NCBI RefSeq assembly: GCF_021390175.1
Contig: NZ_CP090004.1
Location: 558,001 to 622,000 of the forward strand
Direction: 5' to 3'
DNA from: Flagellimonas sp. HMM57
GTDB lineage: Bacteria; Bacteroidota; Bacteroidia; Flavobacteriales; Flavobacteriaceae
Length of the DNA stretch: 64,000 nucleotides
Positions 43,582-54,587 of the stretch are shown piece after piece (position 1 is the stretch's first letter; every line of letters begins with the position of its first letter). The notes under the pieces were generated by a model that did no database searches, was not told the origin of the DNA, and saw nothing but the letters and a program-made list of their open reading frames with translations. Both the position numbers and the translations under genes were made by a program.

Positions 43582-44754
43582 ATGATTGAAAAATATCAAC
43601 ATATAAAATATTATACATTAGGATTGGCCCTGATTTTGACTAACATTGTGTTAAGTCAAGATACATTTCAAAATTTTGGGAACCTTCAGTTTCACAACAC
43701 TGCTTCTGTAGGTTTTCATATTGACCTTATCGATAATGGTACTTTTGACAAAAACCTTGGACTAACTGGTTTCTATAGTCCAAATCAGCTTACTGTTTCC
43801 GGAACTTCAAATCCAATTTTCAACGATGTTGAGATTATAGCCGAAAATGGATTGGTATTGGATACATGGGTAGGTGTTACCAATAACGCAAATTTTATTG
43901 TTGGGGATGTTGTCACCCCTAAAACCGATTCCAATTCATATTTAAATTTTATCGACGGCGCTTTCTTTACAGGCACCGGGAATGAAACCCATATTAACGG
44001 ATATGCAGGAGCAACCAACAAGGAGATAATCACGTTTCCTGTTGGCGATGGACAACGGATAAGACATCTTACCCTTACCTCTAGTGCTATTAACGATTTG
44101 GCAAGATGCGCCTATTTTTTTGAAGATCCCAACAACCCATCATCTCTTACAGGACAGTTCAATACTGAAAATAAAGAATTTGAAGACTTGCAGGTAAGTA
44201 ATTTTGAATTTTGGAAGTTGGAGAGCAATCAACCTTCTATTGTTACCTTGACTTGGGACAGTAATAGTAATGCACCTTCATTTGCAGATACTACCGAAGA
44301 TTTACTGGTCGTGGGATGGAACAGTACAGAAAACCGATGGGAGCGTCTTGGAAATACTGGAGTTACCGGAAACTTAACAACTGGGAGTATTTCTTCCGAA
44401 ACCTTTGTTCCTGATGATTACGAAATTATCACACTGGGCGGAAACGAATTGCTTGAGCCCTTCAGTGTATTAGAGCTTGACAATTATTTTTTAACTCCCA
44501 ACAATGATGGCATCAATGATTTTCTGGAGATTGAAGGTCTTGAAAATTTTCCAAACAATTATCTGAAAATCTATAACCGATATGGTATTCTGGTGTACTC
44601 AAAATTGAATTATTCCAATGAATTTAATGGTATTTCAAACCAAAATACAGTTATTCGAAGGGATGCCGGTTTATCTTCGGGGGTCTATTTCTATATTTTG
44701 ACCATTACCGACACCAAACAAAAATATCAAGGCTACATGTATATTTCGGAATAA
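43582..44754 (+). CDS. Type B T9SS sorting-domain protein, paralogue B
   Basis: A 390-residue exported protein, a full-length paralogue of the one at 38578. Matching segments include GFHxxLI, GLxGFY, FFTG, FPVGD, CAYFFE, SETFVPxDYE and the C-terminal sorting domain YFLTPNNDGINDFLEIEGL, LKIYNRYGILVYS and GVYFYILTITD. The signal peptide region ends near IVLSQ. Export through the type IX system is expected from the C-terminal domain. It closes the collagen-like transcript, as paralogue A closes the repeat-fibre pair. This repeated pairing is the main argument that the proteins work together. Confidence 0.92.
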   Translation: MIEKYQHIKYYTLGLALILTNIVLSQDTFQNFGNLQFHNTASVGFHIDLIDNGTFDKNLGLTGFYSPNQLTVSGTSNPIFNDVEIIAENGLVLDTWVGVTNNANFIVGDVVTPKTDSNSYLNFIDGAFFTGTGNETHINGYAGATNKEIITFPVGDGQRIRHLTLTSSAINDLARCAYFFEDPNNPSSLTGQFNTENKEFEDLQVSNFEFWKLESNQPSIVTLTWDSNSNAPSFADTTEDLLVVGWNSTENRWERLGNTGVTGNLTTGSISSETFVPDDYEIITLGGNELLEPFSVLELDNYFLTPNNDGINDFLEIEGLENFPNNYLKIYNRYGILVYSKLNYSNEFNGISNQNTVIRRDAGLSSGVYFYILTITDTKQKYQGYMYISE

Positions 44755-44820
44755 GTGTTCCACGAGAAAAACTATGGCTGGGCATCCCAATAGAAAAAAA
44801 CTACTTAAATTGTCCTTTAA

Positions 44821-45564
44821 ATGAATTCCATGAACAGAAGAAGTTTCATAAAAAAGACATCGATTTCATCCTTGGCATGCACGCTACCAACTATTATGCC
44901 CATGTTTCAGGATACGGAGTACTCTACATTGGAATTGATGGGAAAGGAAAAAATTCCACTATTTGGTCAAGGGATTAATTTGAGAGAAGCGGCGTTTGAG
45001 GCTTTTAATAAAATGAAGCGTGCTGCTTTTACTGCTGGATTCGATATTAAAATGATATCCAGCTACCGAGATTTTTATAGGCAGGAAGGTATATGGGAAC
45101 GAAAGTACTTACGCTACACGGAAGATGATGGTATGGAACCTATGCAAGCCATTGATAAGATAATAGAATATTCCACTATCCCAGGAACCAGTAGGCACCA
45201 TTGGGGAACAGATATTGATATTATTGACGGGAACGCAAAGAATACCGGAGACGTTCTTGTTCCTGAAAAGTTTGAAGCAGGTGGGCCTTTTGAAGATTTT
45301 AAACTTTGGTTGGACGAAAACTCGGAAAAGTATGGTTTTTATCTGGTCTATACCGATGAGCCAAAACGCAGGGGTTTTAAATATGAACCTTGGCATTACA
45401 GTTATGCACCAATTTCCATACCCATGTTGAAAGTGTTCAGAAAAGTAAACATTATGAAATTACTTCAAACCGAAGAATTTTACGGAGCAGAACATTTTAC
45501 CACCGGGTTCTTAAAAACCTATATACAAGATAATATTCTCGATATTAACCGAGATTTATTGTAG
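44821..45564 (+). CDS. M15-family D,D-carboxypeptidase-like peptidase with Tat-type signal
   Basis: A 247-residue protein. The start has the twin-arginine motif NRRSFIKKTS followed by a hydrophobic stretch (about residues 13-26), so export by Tat is likely. The VanY-type catalytic domain includes ISSYRDFYRQEG, SRHHWGTDIDIID (zinc His and Asp) and EPWHYSYAP (catalytic Glu and zinc His). The family trims peptidoglycan peptides. The ATG at 44830 is an alternative start that also keeps the RR motif. It follows the fibre cluster on the same strand after 66 bases. An M48 peptidase gene follows. Confidence 0.88.
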   Translation: MNSMNRRSFIKKTSISSLACTLPTIMPMFQDTEYSTLELMGKEKIPLFGQGINLREAAFEAFNKMKRAAFTAGFDIKMISSYRDFYRQEGIWERKYLRYTEDDGMEPMQAIDKIIEYSTIPGTSRHHWGTDIDIIDGNAKNTGDVLVPEKFEAGGPFEDFKLWLDENSEKYGFYLVYTDEPKRRGFKYEPWHYSYAPISIPMLKVFRKVNIMKLLQTEEFYGAEHFTTGFLKTYIQDNILDINRDLL

Positions 45565-45606
45565 GTCTAATTTTTCGTATCTTCCATTTCCAAGAACAAC
45601 ACTGCC

Positions 45607-46371
45607 ATGAGAAGAGGAAGCTGGAAAATTCGCATATTCATAGGACTTGCCATTGTTGCCTTTGCTTTTGTAAAACGATGCAATAACAAACAAGAAAACC
45701 CATATACCGGTCGTGTACAGAATATAAATATGACCGCTGATCAAGAAATTGCCATAGGGCTGGAGAGTGCACCCCAAATGGCACAACAGCACGGTGGACT
45801 ATACCCTGATGAACGAATGCAATCCTTGGTGGATGCCGTTGGTAATAAGTTGGTCAACAACAGTATTGCTCGGGAAACACCTTATGCTTACGACTTCCAT
45901 CTTTTAGCCGATGATAGAACCATAAACGCCTTTGCCCTGCCGGGAGGTCAATGTTTTATAACCTATGCCCTATTTTCTCAATTGACCGAAGCGCAGCTAG
46001 CTGGCGTACTTGGGCATGAAATCGGTCATGTAATTGGAAGACATTCTGCCGAACGTATAGCTGAGAGCAGCTTTTGGCAAACACTGGCTACTGGTGCATC
46101 GGTTGGTGGTGACATGGGAAGTTTGGTAAGTGGAATAGGCCAAAATACCTTATTAAAAAATGGAAGGGGAGATGAGCTGGAAAGCGATGAGCTTGGCGTG
46201 TTATTTATGATACAAGCGGGTTATGACCCACATGAAATGATAAAGGTGATGGAAATTTTAAAAGCCGCCGGTGGCCCTAACCGTACCCCAGAGTTTCAAA
46301 GTACCCATCCAGACCCAGAAAACAGGATTGAGAAAATCAAAGAAGCCATAGAAAAATATTCCGGTCGATAG
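45607..46371 (+). CDS. M48-family metallopeptidase
   Basis: A 254-residue zinc protease of the BepA/LoiP/HtpX type. It has an N-terminal hydrophobic anchor (about residues 9-21) and then a periplasmic domain. The zinc site is LGHEIGHVIGRHSAERIAE (about 136-154), with the third ligand in ELESDELGVL downstream. The recognition region AFALPGGQCFITYALF matches the family. It may act in envelope quality control. It lies 42 bases after the M15 peptidase gene on the same strand. Confidence 0.92.
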   Translation: MRRGSWKIRIFIGLAIVAFAFVKRCNNKQENPYTGRVQNINMTADQEIAIGLESAPQMAQQHGGLYPDERMQSLVDAVGNKLVNNSIARETPYAYDFHLLADDRTINAFALPGGQCFITYALFSQLTEAQLAGVLGHEIGHVIGRHSAERIAESSFWQTLATGASVGGDMGSLVSGIGQNTLLKNGRGDELESDELGVLFMIQAGYDPHEMIKVMEILKAAGGPNRTPEFQSTHPDPENRIEKIKEAIEKYSGR

Positions 46372-46487
46372 ATTTGGTACGTTCATCGATAATAACTTCG
46401 TATTCGCCAGTTTTGATTACCTTTGGGTGACCCCAAATCAAAATACCTTTTTCTTGACCCATTTGTGTTAGCTAACGAGAAGAACAC

Positions 46488-46655
46488 ATGGGAACACTAT
46501 TACATTTTAAAAGTCTGTACGCAGAAGCGTTCGATGACTGCAAACCGAGCTTTGTAGTTGTCCTACTCAAAGGATATGCTATATTTTGTGCACTATTACT
46601 AGCTATGGCCATTTATGCATTTTTATATAGAGCCTTTACAGGATTTGAGTTTTAA
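46488..46655 (+). CDS. Small membrane protein (DUF6747-like)
   Basis: A 55-residue protein: MGTLLHFKSLYAEAFDDC-type polar start, then a hydrophobic helix (about residues 22-45, VVLLKGYAIFCALLLAMAIY) and FLYRAFTGFEF at the end. Its clear gene-like composition, an ATG and a terminator at 46703 downstream support it as a gene. It resembles short DUF6747-type proteins conserved in Flavobacteriia, by memory only. Function is unknown. Confidence 0.65.
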   Translation: MGTLLHFKSLYAEAFDDCKPSFVVVLLKGYAIFCALLLAMAIYAFLYRAFTGFEF

Positions 46656-46702
46656 AAAAATTTGTTTACTCTTTTACATGAACACTATTAAAGTAGATGA
46701 AC

Positions 46703-46735
46703 AAAAAAGCCCATCTTAATAAGATGGGCTTTTTG
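46703..46735. terminator. Bidirectional rho-independent terminator
   Basis: The arms AAAAAGCCCATCTT and AAGATGGGCTTTTT pair over a 4-base loop. It sits between the small membrane-protein gene and the convergent ankyrin gene, and has A- and T-tracts on both sides. Confidence 0.88.
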
Positions 46736-46753
46736 CTTGAAGAATAAACTCCC

Positions 46754-47146
46754 TTATTTTTTCATAGCTAATTTAAGTACTTCCAAAACTTCTGTTGCAC
46801 TGGACAATTCTGCATGTTTTTTTACAGTGTACCCCTTATCACAACGCTTTTTAAGGTTTGCGCCGTTCGAAATCAATACTTCCATGATTTCAGGTTTGTT
46901 GTAACGGGCAGCATAATGGATCGGTGCCATTCCCAAAGATTTTTGGTTTACATCTTCCCCTAGTTCGATTAATTTTTTTACCGTATCTAAATCTCCTTTT
47001 ACGATAGCCTTGCAAAAAGAGCTAAGGTCTACAGAAGCAATTGAAGAAACAGAAATAGGTTCTGGAGTTGATGTTGATGGATTGGCGCTAACGCCTGCAA
47101 CCACAAACAAACATGCTGCGGCTACTGTTACGATTGTTTTTTTCAT
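46754..47146 (-). CDS. Exported ankyrin-repeat protein
   Basis: A 130-residue protein with a signal peptide (residues 1-21, cleavage near VSANP), a Ser/Thr/Pro-rich linker and two to three ankyrin repeats (about residues 45-125). The repeats show KGDLDTVKKLIELGEDVNQK, MAPIHYAARYNKPEIMEVLI and SNGANLKKRCDKG. Such repeats mediate protein-protein contacts. The partner is unknown. Export of ankyrin repeats to the periplasm is common in Bacteroidota. Confidence 0.88.
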   Translation of the reverse strand: MKKTIVTVAAACLFVVAGVSANPSTSTPEPISVSSIASVDLSSFCKAIVKGDLDTVKKLIELGEDVNQKSLGMAPIHYAARYNKPEIMEVLISNGANLKKRCDKGYTVKKHAELSSATEVLEVLKLAMKK

Positions 47147-47329
47147 GATGAATAATTTTTTGATTTATGAATTAAATTACACTAACAAGACTGTAATTTT
47201 TTCAAAATGTTACAAGATTATCATTTTCATAACAAAATTTTAACGATCCTATTTTTTTGAGCACAATTAATTAACAAATCAATTGGTCAGAAAACAGTAA
47301 AAAAACTAGGGCATCAAACCGAATCATTT

Positions 47330-47337
47330 TACTTTTG
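47330..47337 (+). promoter_or_regulatory. Possible -7 promoter element of gpmI
   Basis: TACTTTTG matches TAnnTTTG and lies 19 bases upstream of the gpmI ATG. A convincing -33 box at the normal distance is missing. Confidence 0.3.
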
Positions 47338-47356
47338 AGATAGAAACCAATACACA

Positions 47357-51018
<3,662 letters not shown>

Positions 51019-51062
51019 TATTCATATCTTTTTTGAAGATAGGTAGGTTTTTGATTTCCATG

Positions 51063-51070
51063 TATCTTTG
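51063..51070 (+). promoter_or_regulatory. Possible -7 promoter element of map
   Basis: TATCTTTG matches TAnnTTTG and ends 5 bases before the map start codon. A transcript starting just after it would have almost no leader. No TTTG box at the right distance is visible. Confidence 0.35.
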
Positions 51071-51075
51071 CATCC

Positions 51076-51894
51076 ATGGTAAAAATTAAAACTTCTGAAG
51101 AAATCGAATTGATGCGTGAAAGTGCATTGGTCGTTTCTAAAACCTTGGGTATGTTGGCTTCAGAAATAAAACCTGGTGCCAATCCATTACAATTGGATAA
51201 AATGGCCGAGGATTTTATACGGGAACAAGGTGCAGAACCTGGTTTTTTGGGCATGTACGATTTTCCAAACACGCTTAATTGGAGCCCAAACGCCCAAGTT
51301 GTTCATGGTATTCCCGGTAATGAACTTTTAAAGGATGGTGATATTATCTCCGTAGATTGTGGTGCGCTTAAAAATGGATTCTATGGAGATCATGCTTATA
51401 CATTTGAAGTAGGTGAAGTTGCAGAAGAAACCAAAAAGCTGCTCAAAATAACCAAAGAGTCCCTCTACATTGGAATCAAGGAATTCAAAGAAGGAAATCG
51501 AGTAGGTGACGTGGGTTATGCCATCCAAAATTATTGCGAAAATCATGGCTATGGAATTGTTCGTGAACTGGTTGGTCATGGGTTAGGAAAAGAACTGCAT
51601 GAAGATCCCCAAATGCCAAATTACGGAAAACGAGGACGTGGAAAAAAGTTCGTCAACGGAACGGTCGTTGCCATTGAACCCATGGTAAATATGGGAACAA
51701 GGAGAATTAAACAGCTTAAAGATGGGTGGACCATATTAACTGCGGATGGTAGGCCAAGCGCACACTTTGAACATAATGTGGCCCTTGTGGACGGAAAACC
51801 TGAACTACTTTCGACCTTTCAGTACATCTATGATGCTTTGGGAATTTCCAGCAATGAAGAGGAGGAGTTTAGATCAAGGCAAACAACTGCCTAA
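51076..51894 (+). CDS. map: Type I methionyl aminopeptidase
   Basis: This enzyme removes the initiator methionine from nascent proteins and needs two metal ions. The 272-residue protein has all metal ligands in order: Asp in ISVDCGALKNGFYGDHAY (two Asp), His in VGHGLGKELHEDP, Glu in AIEPMVNMG and Glu in AHFEHNVAL. It starts at the first ATG, 57 bases after the GH97 stop. The C-terminal extension (IYDALGISSNEEEEF) is slightly longer than in E. coli, which is common in Bacteroidota. Confidence 0.96.
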   Translation: MVKIKTSEEIELMRESALVVSKTLGMLASEIKPGANPLQLDKMAEDFIREQGAEPGFLGMYDFPNTLNWSPNAQVVHGIPGNELLKDGDIISVDCGALKNGFYGDHAYTFEVGEVAEETKKLLKITKESLYIGIKEFKEGNRVGDVGYAIQNYCENHGYGIVRELVGHGLGKELHEDPQMPNYGKRGRGKKFVNGTVVAIEPMVNMGTRRIKQLKDGWTILTADGRPSAHFEHNVALVDGKPELLSTFQYIYDALGISSNEEEEFRSRQTTA

Positions 51895-51896
51895 AA

Positions 51897-52355
51897 CAAT
51901 TTTCACAGAGTTTCTCTGAGGATACCCGGAGTTACACAAAGATTATGGAAGATAATCATATAACGAGTATCATAATAAAGTCTGCTATCGAGGTACATAA
52001 AGCCTTAGGGCCAGGATTATTAGAATCAGCATATCAAGAATGCTTGTTATATGAACTAAAGCAGAATAATCTCTCTGTTACAAAAGAAGTTGCACTACCT
52101 GTTCTTTATAAAGAAGTAAAATTAAATCATGGATATAGAATTGATTTGTTGGTAGAAAACAAAATTGTTGTCGAATTAAAAACCGTTGAATGTTTTACCG
52201 ATGTTCACTTTGCCCAAATATTGACATACCTTAAACTTGGCAAATTTGACTTAGGTCTTTTGATTAATTTTCATACAAGCCTTCTCAAAAATGGAATAAA
52301 GCGTTTTATAAATAAACCTCTGTGAAACTCTATTTAGCTCAGTGCAACTCAGTGT
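51897..52355. repeat. GxxExxY gene with related flanking sequences
   Basis: Upstream (51900-51940) the text runs TTTCACAGAGTTTCTCTGAG followed by GAGTTACACAAAG. Downstream (52317-52355) it runs CCTCTGTGAAACTCTATTTA followed by GTGCAACTCAGTGTAA. Parts are inverted relatives: CACAGAGtttc against gaaaCTCTGTG-type pieces. The match is partial. The layout suggests a small dispersed unit in which the gene is carried with its flanks. Confidence 0.4.
51945..52325 (+). CDS. GxxExxY protein
   Basis: A 126-residue protein named after its motif, here GPGLLESAYQECLLYEL near residue 30. The C-terminal half (RIDLLVENKIVVELKTVE) shows a PD-(D/E)xK-nuclease-like DxxV...ExK pattern. Related proteins occur in scattered copies in many genomes and their function is unsettled. 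The gene is set in text related to the phrase CACAGAG/CTCTGTG on both sides, which suggests a mobile cassette. The codon choice is AT-rich compared with the map gene. Confidence 0.88.
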   Translation: MEDNHITSIIIKSAIEVHKALGPGLLESAYQECLLYELKQNNLSVTKEVALPVLYKEVKLNHGYRIDLLVENKIVVELKTVECFTDVHFAQILTYLKLGKFDLGLLINFHTSLLKNGIKRFINKPL

Positions 52356-52363
52356 AATAAAAC

Positions 52364-53128
52364 ATGTCCGAAATATTCAAATATTTTCTAAATCTAATTC
52401 CAAGGCCTTGGCTCATTAAAATAAGCTATTGGGTGCGTCCGTTCATAGCTATCCTATTAAGGGGAAAAAAATACACAGACCCCATTGACGGTAAAAGCTT
52501 CCGAACATTTCTTCCGTACGGTTATGAAAATCCACGTGAAAATGTGCTCGCCCCCTCCACCCTTTCTTTGGAAAGACATAGACTCTTATGGTTGTTCCTA
52601 AAAAATGAAACAGATTTCTTTACAAAACCACTAAAAGTATTGCACTTTGCTCCCGAACAAGCATATCATAAAAGGTTCAAGCAATTGTCGCACCTTGACT
52701 ATACCACAACAGATTTAAATTCGCCTTTGGCGGAAGTAAAAGCGGATATCTGCAACCTTCCTTTTGATGATAATTCTTTTGATGTTATTCTTTGCAACCA
52801 TGTCCTGGAACATATTCCCAACGATACCAAAGCAATGCAAGAGCTGTACCGTATATTGAAACTTGGAGGTTGGGGCATTTTTCAAATACCCCAAGATTTA
52901 AATAGAAAAAAGACCTTTACGGATGATTCTATTACTGACAGAGAAGAAAGGGCCCGAATTTTTGGGCAATACGATCATGTTCGCATTTATGGAAGGGACT
53001 ATTTTGATAAGCTTAGAAGTATTGGCTTTACAGTAGAAGAGGTTGACTACACAGAACAGCTAACTAAAGAAGAGGTTGAAAAATATCGATTGGCTAAAGG
53101 AGAAATCATACCCTTGGTCAAAAAATAG
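52364..53128 (+). CDS. Class I SAM-dependent methyltransferase
   Basis: A 254-residue enzyme. The N-terminal ~95 residues are distinctive (LIPRPWLIKISYWVRPFI, YTDPIDGKSFRTFLPYGY). The SAM-binding core follows with VLHFAPEQAYHKRFKQ (motif I region), TTDLNSP, ADICNLPFDDNSFDVILCNH and VLEHIPNDTKAMQELYRIL, and GGWGIFQIPQ. The methyl acceptor is not identified. It may modify a lipid or glycan, given the amphipathic N-terminus. It converges with apbE, with the two stops adjacent. Confidence 0.9.
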   Translation: MSEIFKYFLNLIPRPWLIKISYWVRPFIAILLRGKKYTDPIDGKSFRTFLPYGYENPRENVLAPSTLSLERHRLLWLFLKNETDFFTKPLKVLHFAPEQAYHKRFKQLSHLDYTTTDLNSPLAEVKADICNLPFDDNSFDVILCNHVLEHIPNDTKAMQELYRILKLGGWGIFQIPQDLNRKKTFTDDSITDREERARIFGQYDHVRIYGRDYFDKLRSIGFTVEEVDYTEQLTKEEVEKYRLAKGEIIPLVKK

Positions 53129-54139
53129 TTATTTTACAAGAATTTCCTGAAAGCCTTTTGTCATAAAGTTTGCTGTATTACCATCATCATCTACGTAAAT
53201 AATGAAGGCCTCCATTTCTTTATGTTTCTCTAACAGTTCAAGGGTAGCATCTAAATTCATCGCCATAAACGCAGTGGCATAAGCATCTGCTTGCATACAG
53301 TATTCTGCTATTACCGTTGCAGATAAGATATTCGAGTTTTTGGTATATCCCGTTTTGGGATTTATCGTATGTACATACTTTTCTTTGGTTACCGGATCTA
53401 CCCTGAATTTTCTATAGTTACCGGATGAAGCCATAGCCGCATCTTTTAATTCGATTATCGCCGCTCCTCCCCTATTGGTCAAGTCTTCGGGGTCATCAAT
53501 AGCAACTTTCCACGATTTACCATTAAGGACATTAGTGCCTTTTGCCAGTATTTCACCGCCTACCTCTATCAAATAATTGTCAATCTCGTTTTCTTCCAAC
53601 ATTCTTCCCAAACGATCTATTGCATACCCCTTGGCAATGGCATTAAAATCAAATCGTATTTCTTTTTTGGCCTTAACAATTCTATAATCCTTTGTAAGTC
53701 CAATTTTTTGGAAGCCCACATACTCCATCAAACTATCGACCTTGGTACTATCAAGTTCAATTTGTTGACCTGGACCAAAACCCCAGGCATTTGCCAAAAC
53801 ACCTATAGTGGGGTCAAAATAGCCGTCCGTTTCGTAATGTACATCTTTGCTCTGCATAAAAACATCGAGTAACATCTGATCGATTACAAGTGTTGAATCG
53901 CCATCATTTATTTTAGAAATATCAGAATCGGGCAAATAGGTAGACATGGATTTATTAAAAACCTGAAAAACAGAATCGATTTCTTTTTGGAAATCCAACT
54001 TCACATCAGAAATATAAATTATGGAATAGGTGGTACCCAGAGCATTTCCAATATTCTGATTTCTGACATAGGTAGTGTTCGAGTTGCATCCCAGCATCAT
54101 TAGGGCCACTAAGGCAAGAAGAGAAAAACACTTCAACAT
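53129..54139 (-). CDS. apbE: FAD:protein FMN transferase
   Basis: ApbE covalently attaches FMN to threonines of target proteins such as NqrB and NqrC, using FAD. The 336-residue lipoprotein (lipobox MLGC, Cys18) has the family elements GTTYSIIY, YFDPTIGVLANAWGFGPG, DFNAIAKGYAIDRLG, YLIEVGGEILAKG, HTINPKTGY and the metal-site region CMQADAYATAFMAM. Lipidation places it on the periplasmic side, where the Nqr flavin sites are. Its ATG overlaps the stop of the preceding gene (TAATG), so it is translated with it. Functionally it belongs to the nqr operon. Confidence 0.95.
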   Translation of the reverse strand: MLKCFSLLALVALMMLGCNSNTTYVRNQNIGNALGTTYSIIYISDVKLDFQKEIDSVFQVFNKSMSTYLPDSDISKINDGDSTLVIDQMLLDVFMQSKDVHYETDGYFDPTIGVLANAWGFGPGQQIELDSTKVDSLMEYVGFQKIGLTKDYRIVKAKKEIRFDFNAIAKGYAIDRLGRMLEENEIDNYLIEVGGEILAKGTNVLNGKSWKVAIDDPEDLTNRGGAAIIELKDAAMASSGNYRKFRVDPVTKEKYVHTINPKTGYTKNSNILSATVIAEYCMQADAYATAFMAMNLDATLELLEKHKEMEAFIIYVDDDGNTANFMTKGFQEILVK

Positions 54140-54498
54140 TATATTTCTATTAATCCGTTATAATCAACTATGTATTCTTCATTTAAATATACAGGTTGTG
54201 TCCTGTCCGAAGCATTGGAGAGACTTACCCCGGCAAAATAGGTTCTTGCTTCAAATTTAACCGCATGGCTCTTTACTTTTTCCATCAATTCAACATCAAA
54301 ATCCCTAGGGTCATTAGGATATGCCACATTCCGTACTACAATAAAATGAAGATTTTTTTCCTTAAGACAGACATATTGTGGATTTTTTTTTGGTTTGCTA
54401 TTTATTGCCATAAACTCAAACCCATCGGTTTCCAATTGCCTTCCCACTATGTTCATTGCTAGATTGTGCAACTCCTGTTCTGTTAGTATTCTTCTCAT
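54139..54498 (-). CDS. Small protein between nqrF and apbE, unknown
   Basis: A 119-residue protein (ATG 54498; an earlier in-frame start at 54528 lies within the upstream hairpin and adds 10 residues). It is cytosolic by composition, with an alpha-helical start (RRILTEQELHNLAMNIVGRQ) followed by mixed strands (YVCLKEKNLHFIVVRNVAY). Similar proteins in this genomic position are often labelled as Nqr subunit F, but it lacks the ferredoxin, FAD and NADH motifs, and a single Cys argues against an iron-sulphur role. It is not NqrM by sequence. It is translationally coupled to apbE (TAATG) and may help assemble the Nqr complex. Confidence 0.8.
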   Translation of the reverse strand: MRRILTEQELHNLAMNIVGRQLETDGFEFMAINSKPKKNPQYVCLKEKNLHFIVVRNVAYPNDPRDFDVELMEKVKSHAVKFEARTYFAGVSLSNASDRTQPVYLNEEYIVDYNGLIEI

Positions 54499-54503
54499 AG
54501 CAA

Positions 54504-54534
54504 TCAAAAAAACCGATACAAAATGCACCGGTTT
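54504..54534 (-). terminator. Terminator or attenuator between nqrF and the small nqr-linked gene
   Basis: Read leftward, AAACCG (54534-54529) pairs with CGGTTT (54515-54510). Four inner pairs (two of them G-T) extend the stem to 10, and a T-run follows. It is 54 bases after the nqrF stop and immediately upstream of the next gene. It may reduce expression of apbE relative to nqrA-F. Confidence 0.6.
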
Positions 54535-54587
54535 GTTTTATGTAATACCTCTACTTTAAAAGAGGCCTTTTATATAAATTACAATTC

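Noticed and set aside
54139..54498. Annotation of the small gene as NqrF
   Set aside because: The true nqrF with ferredoxin, FAD and NADH motifs lies directly upstream. The small protein has none of them.
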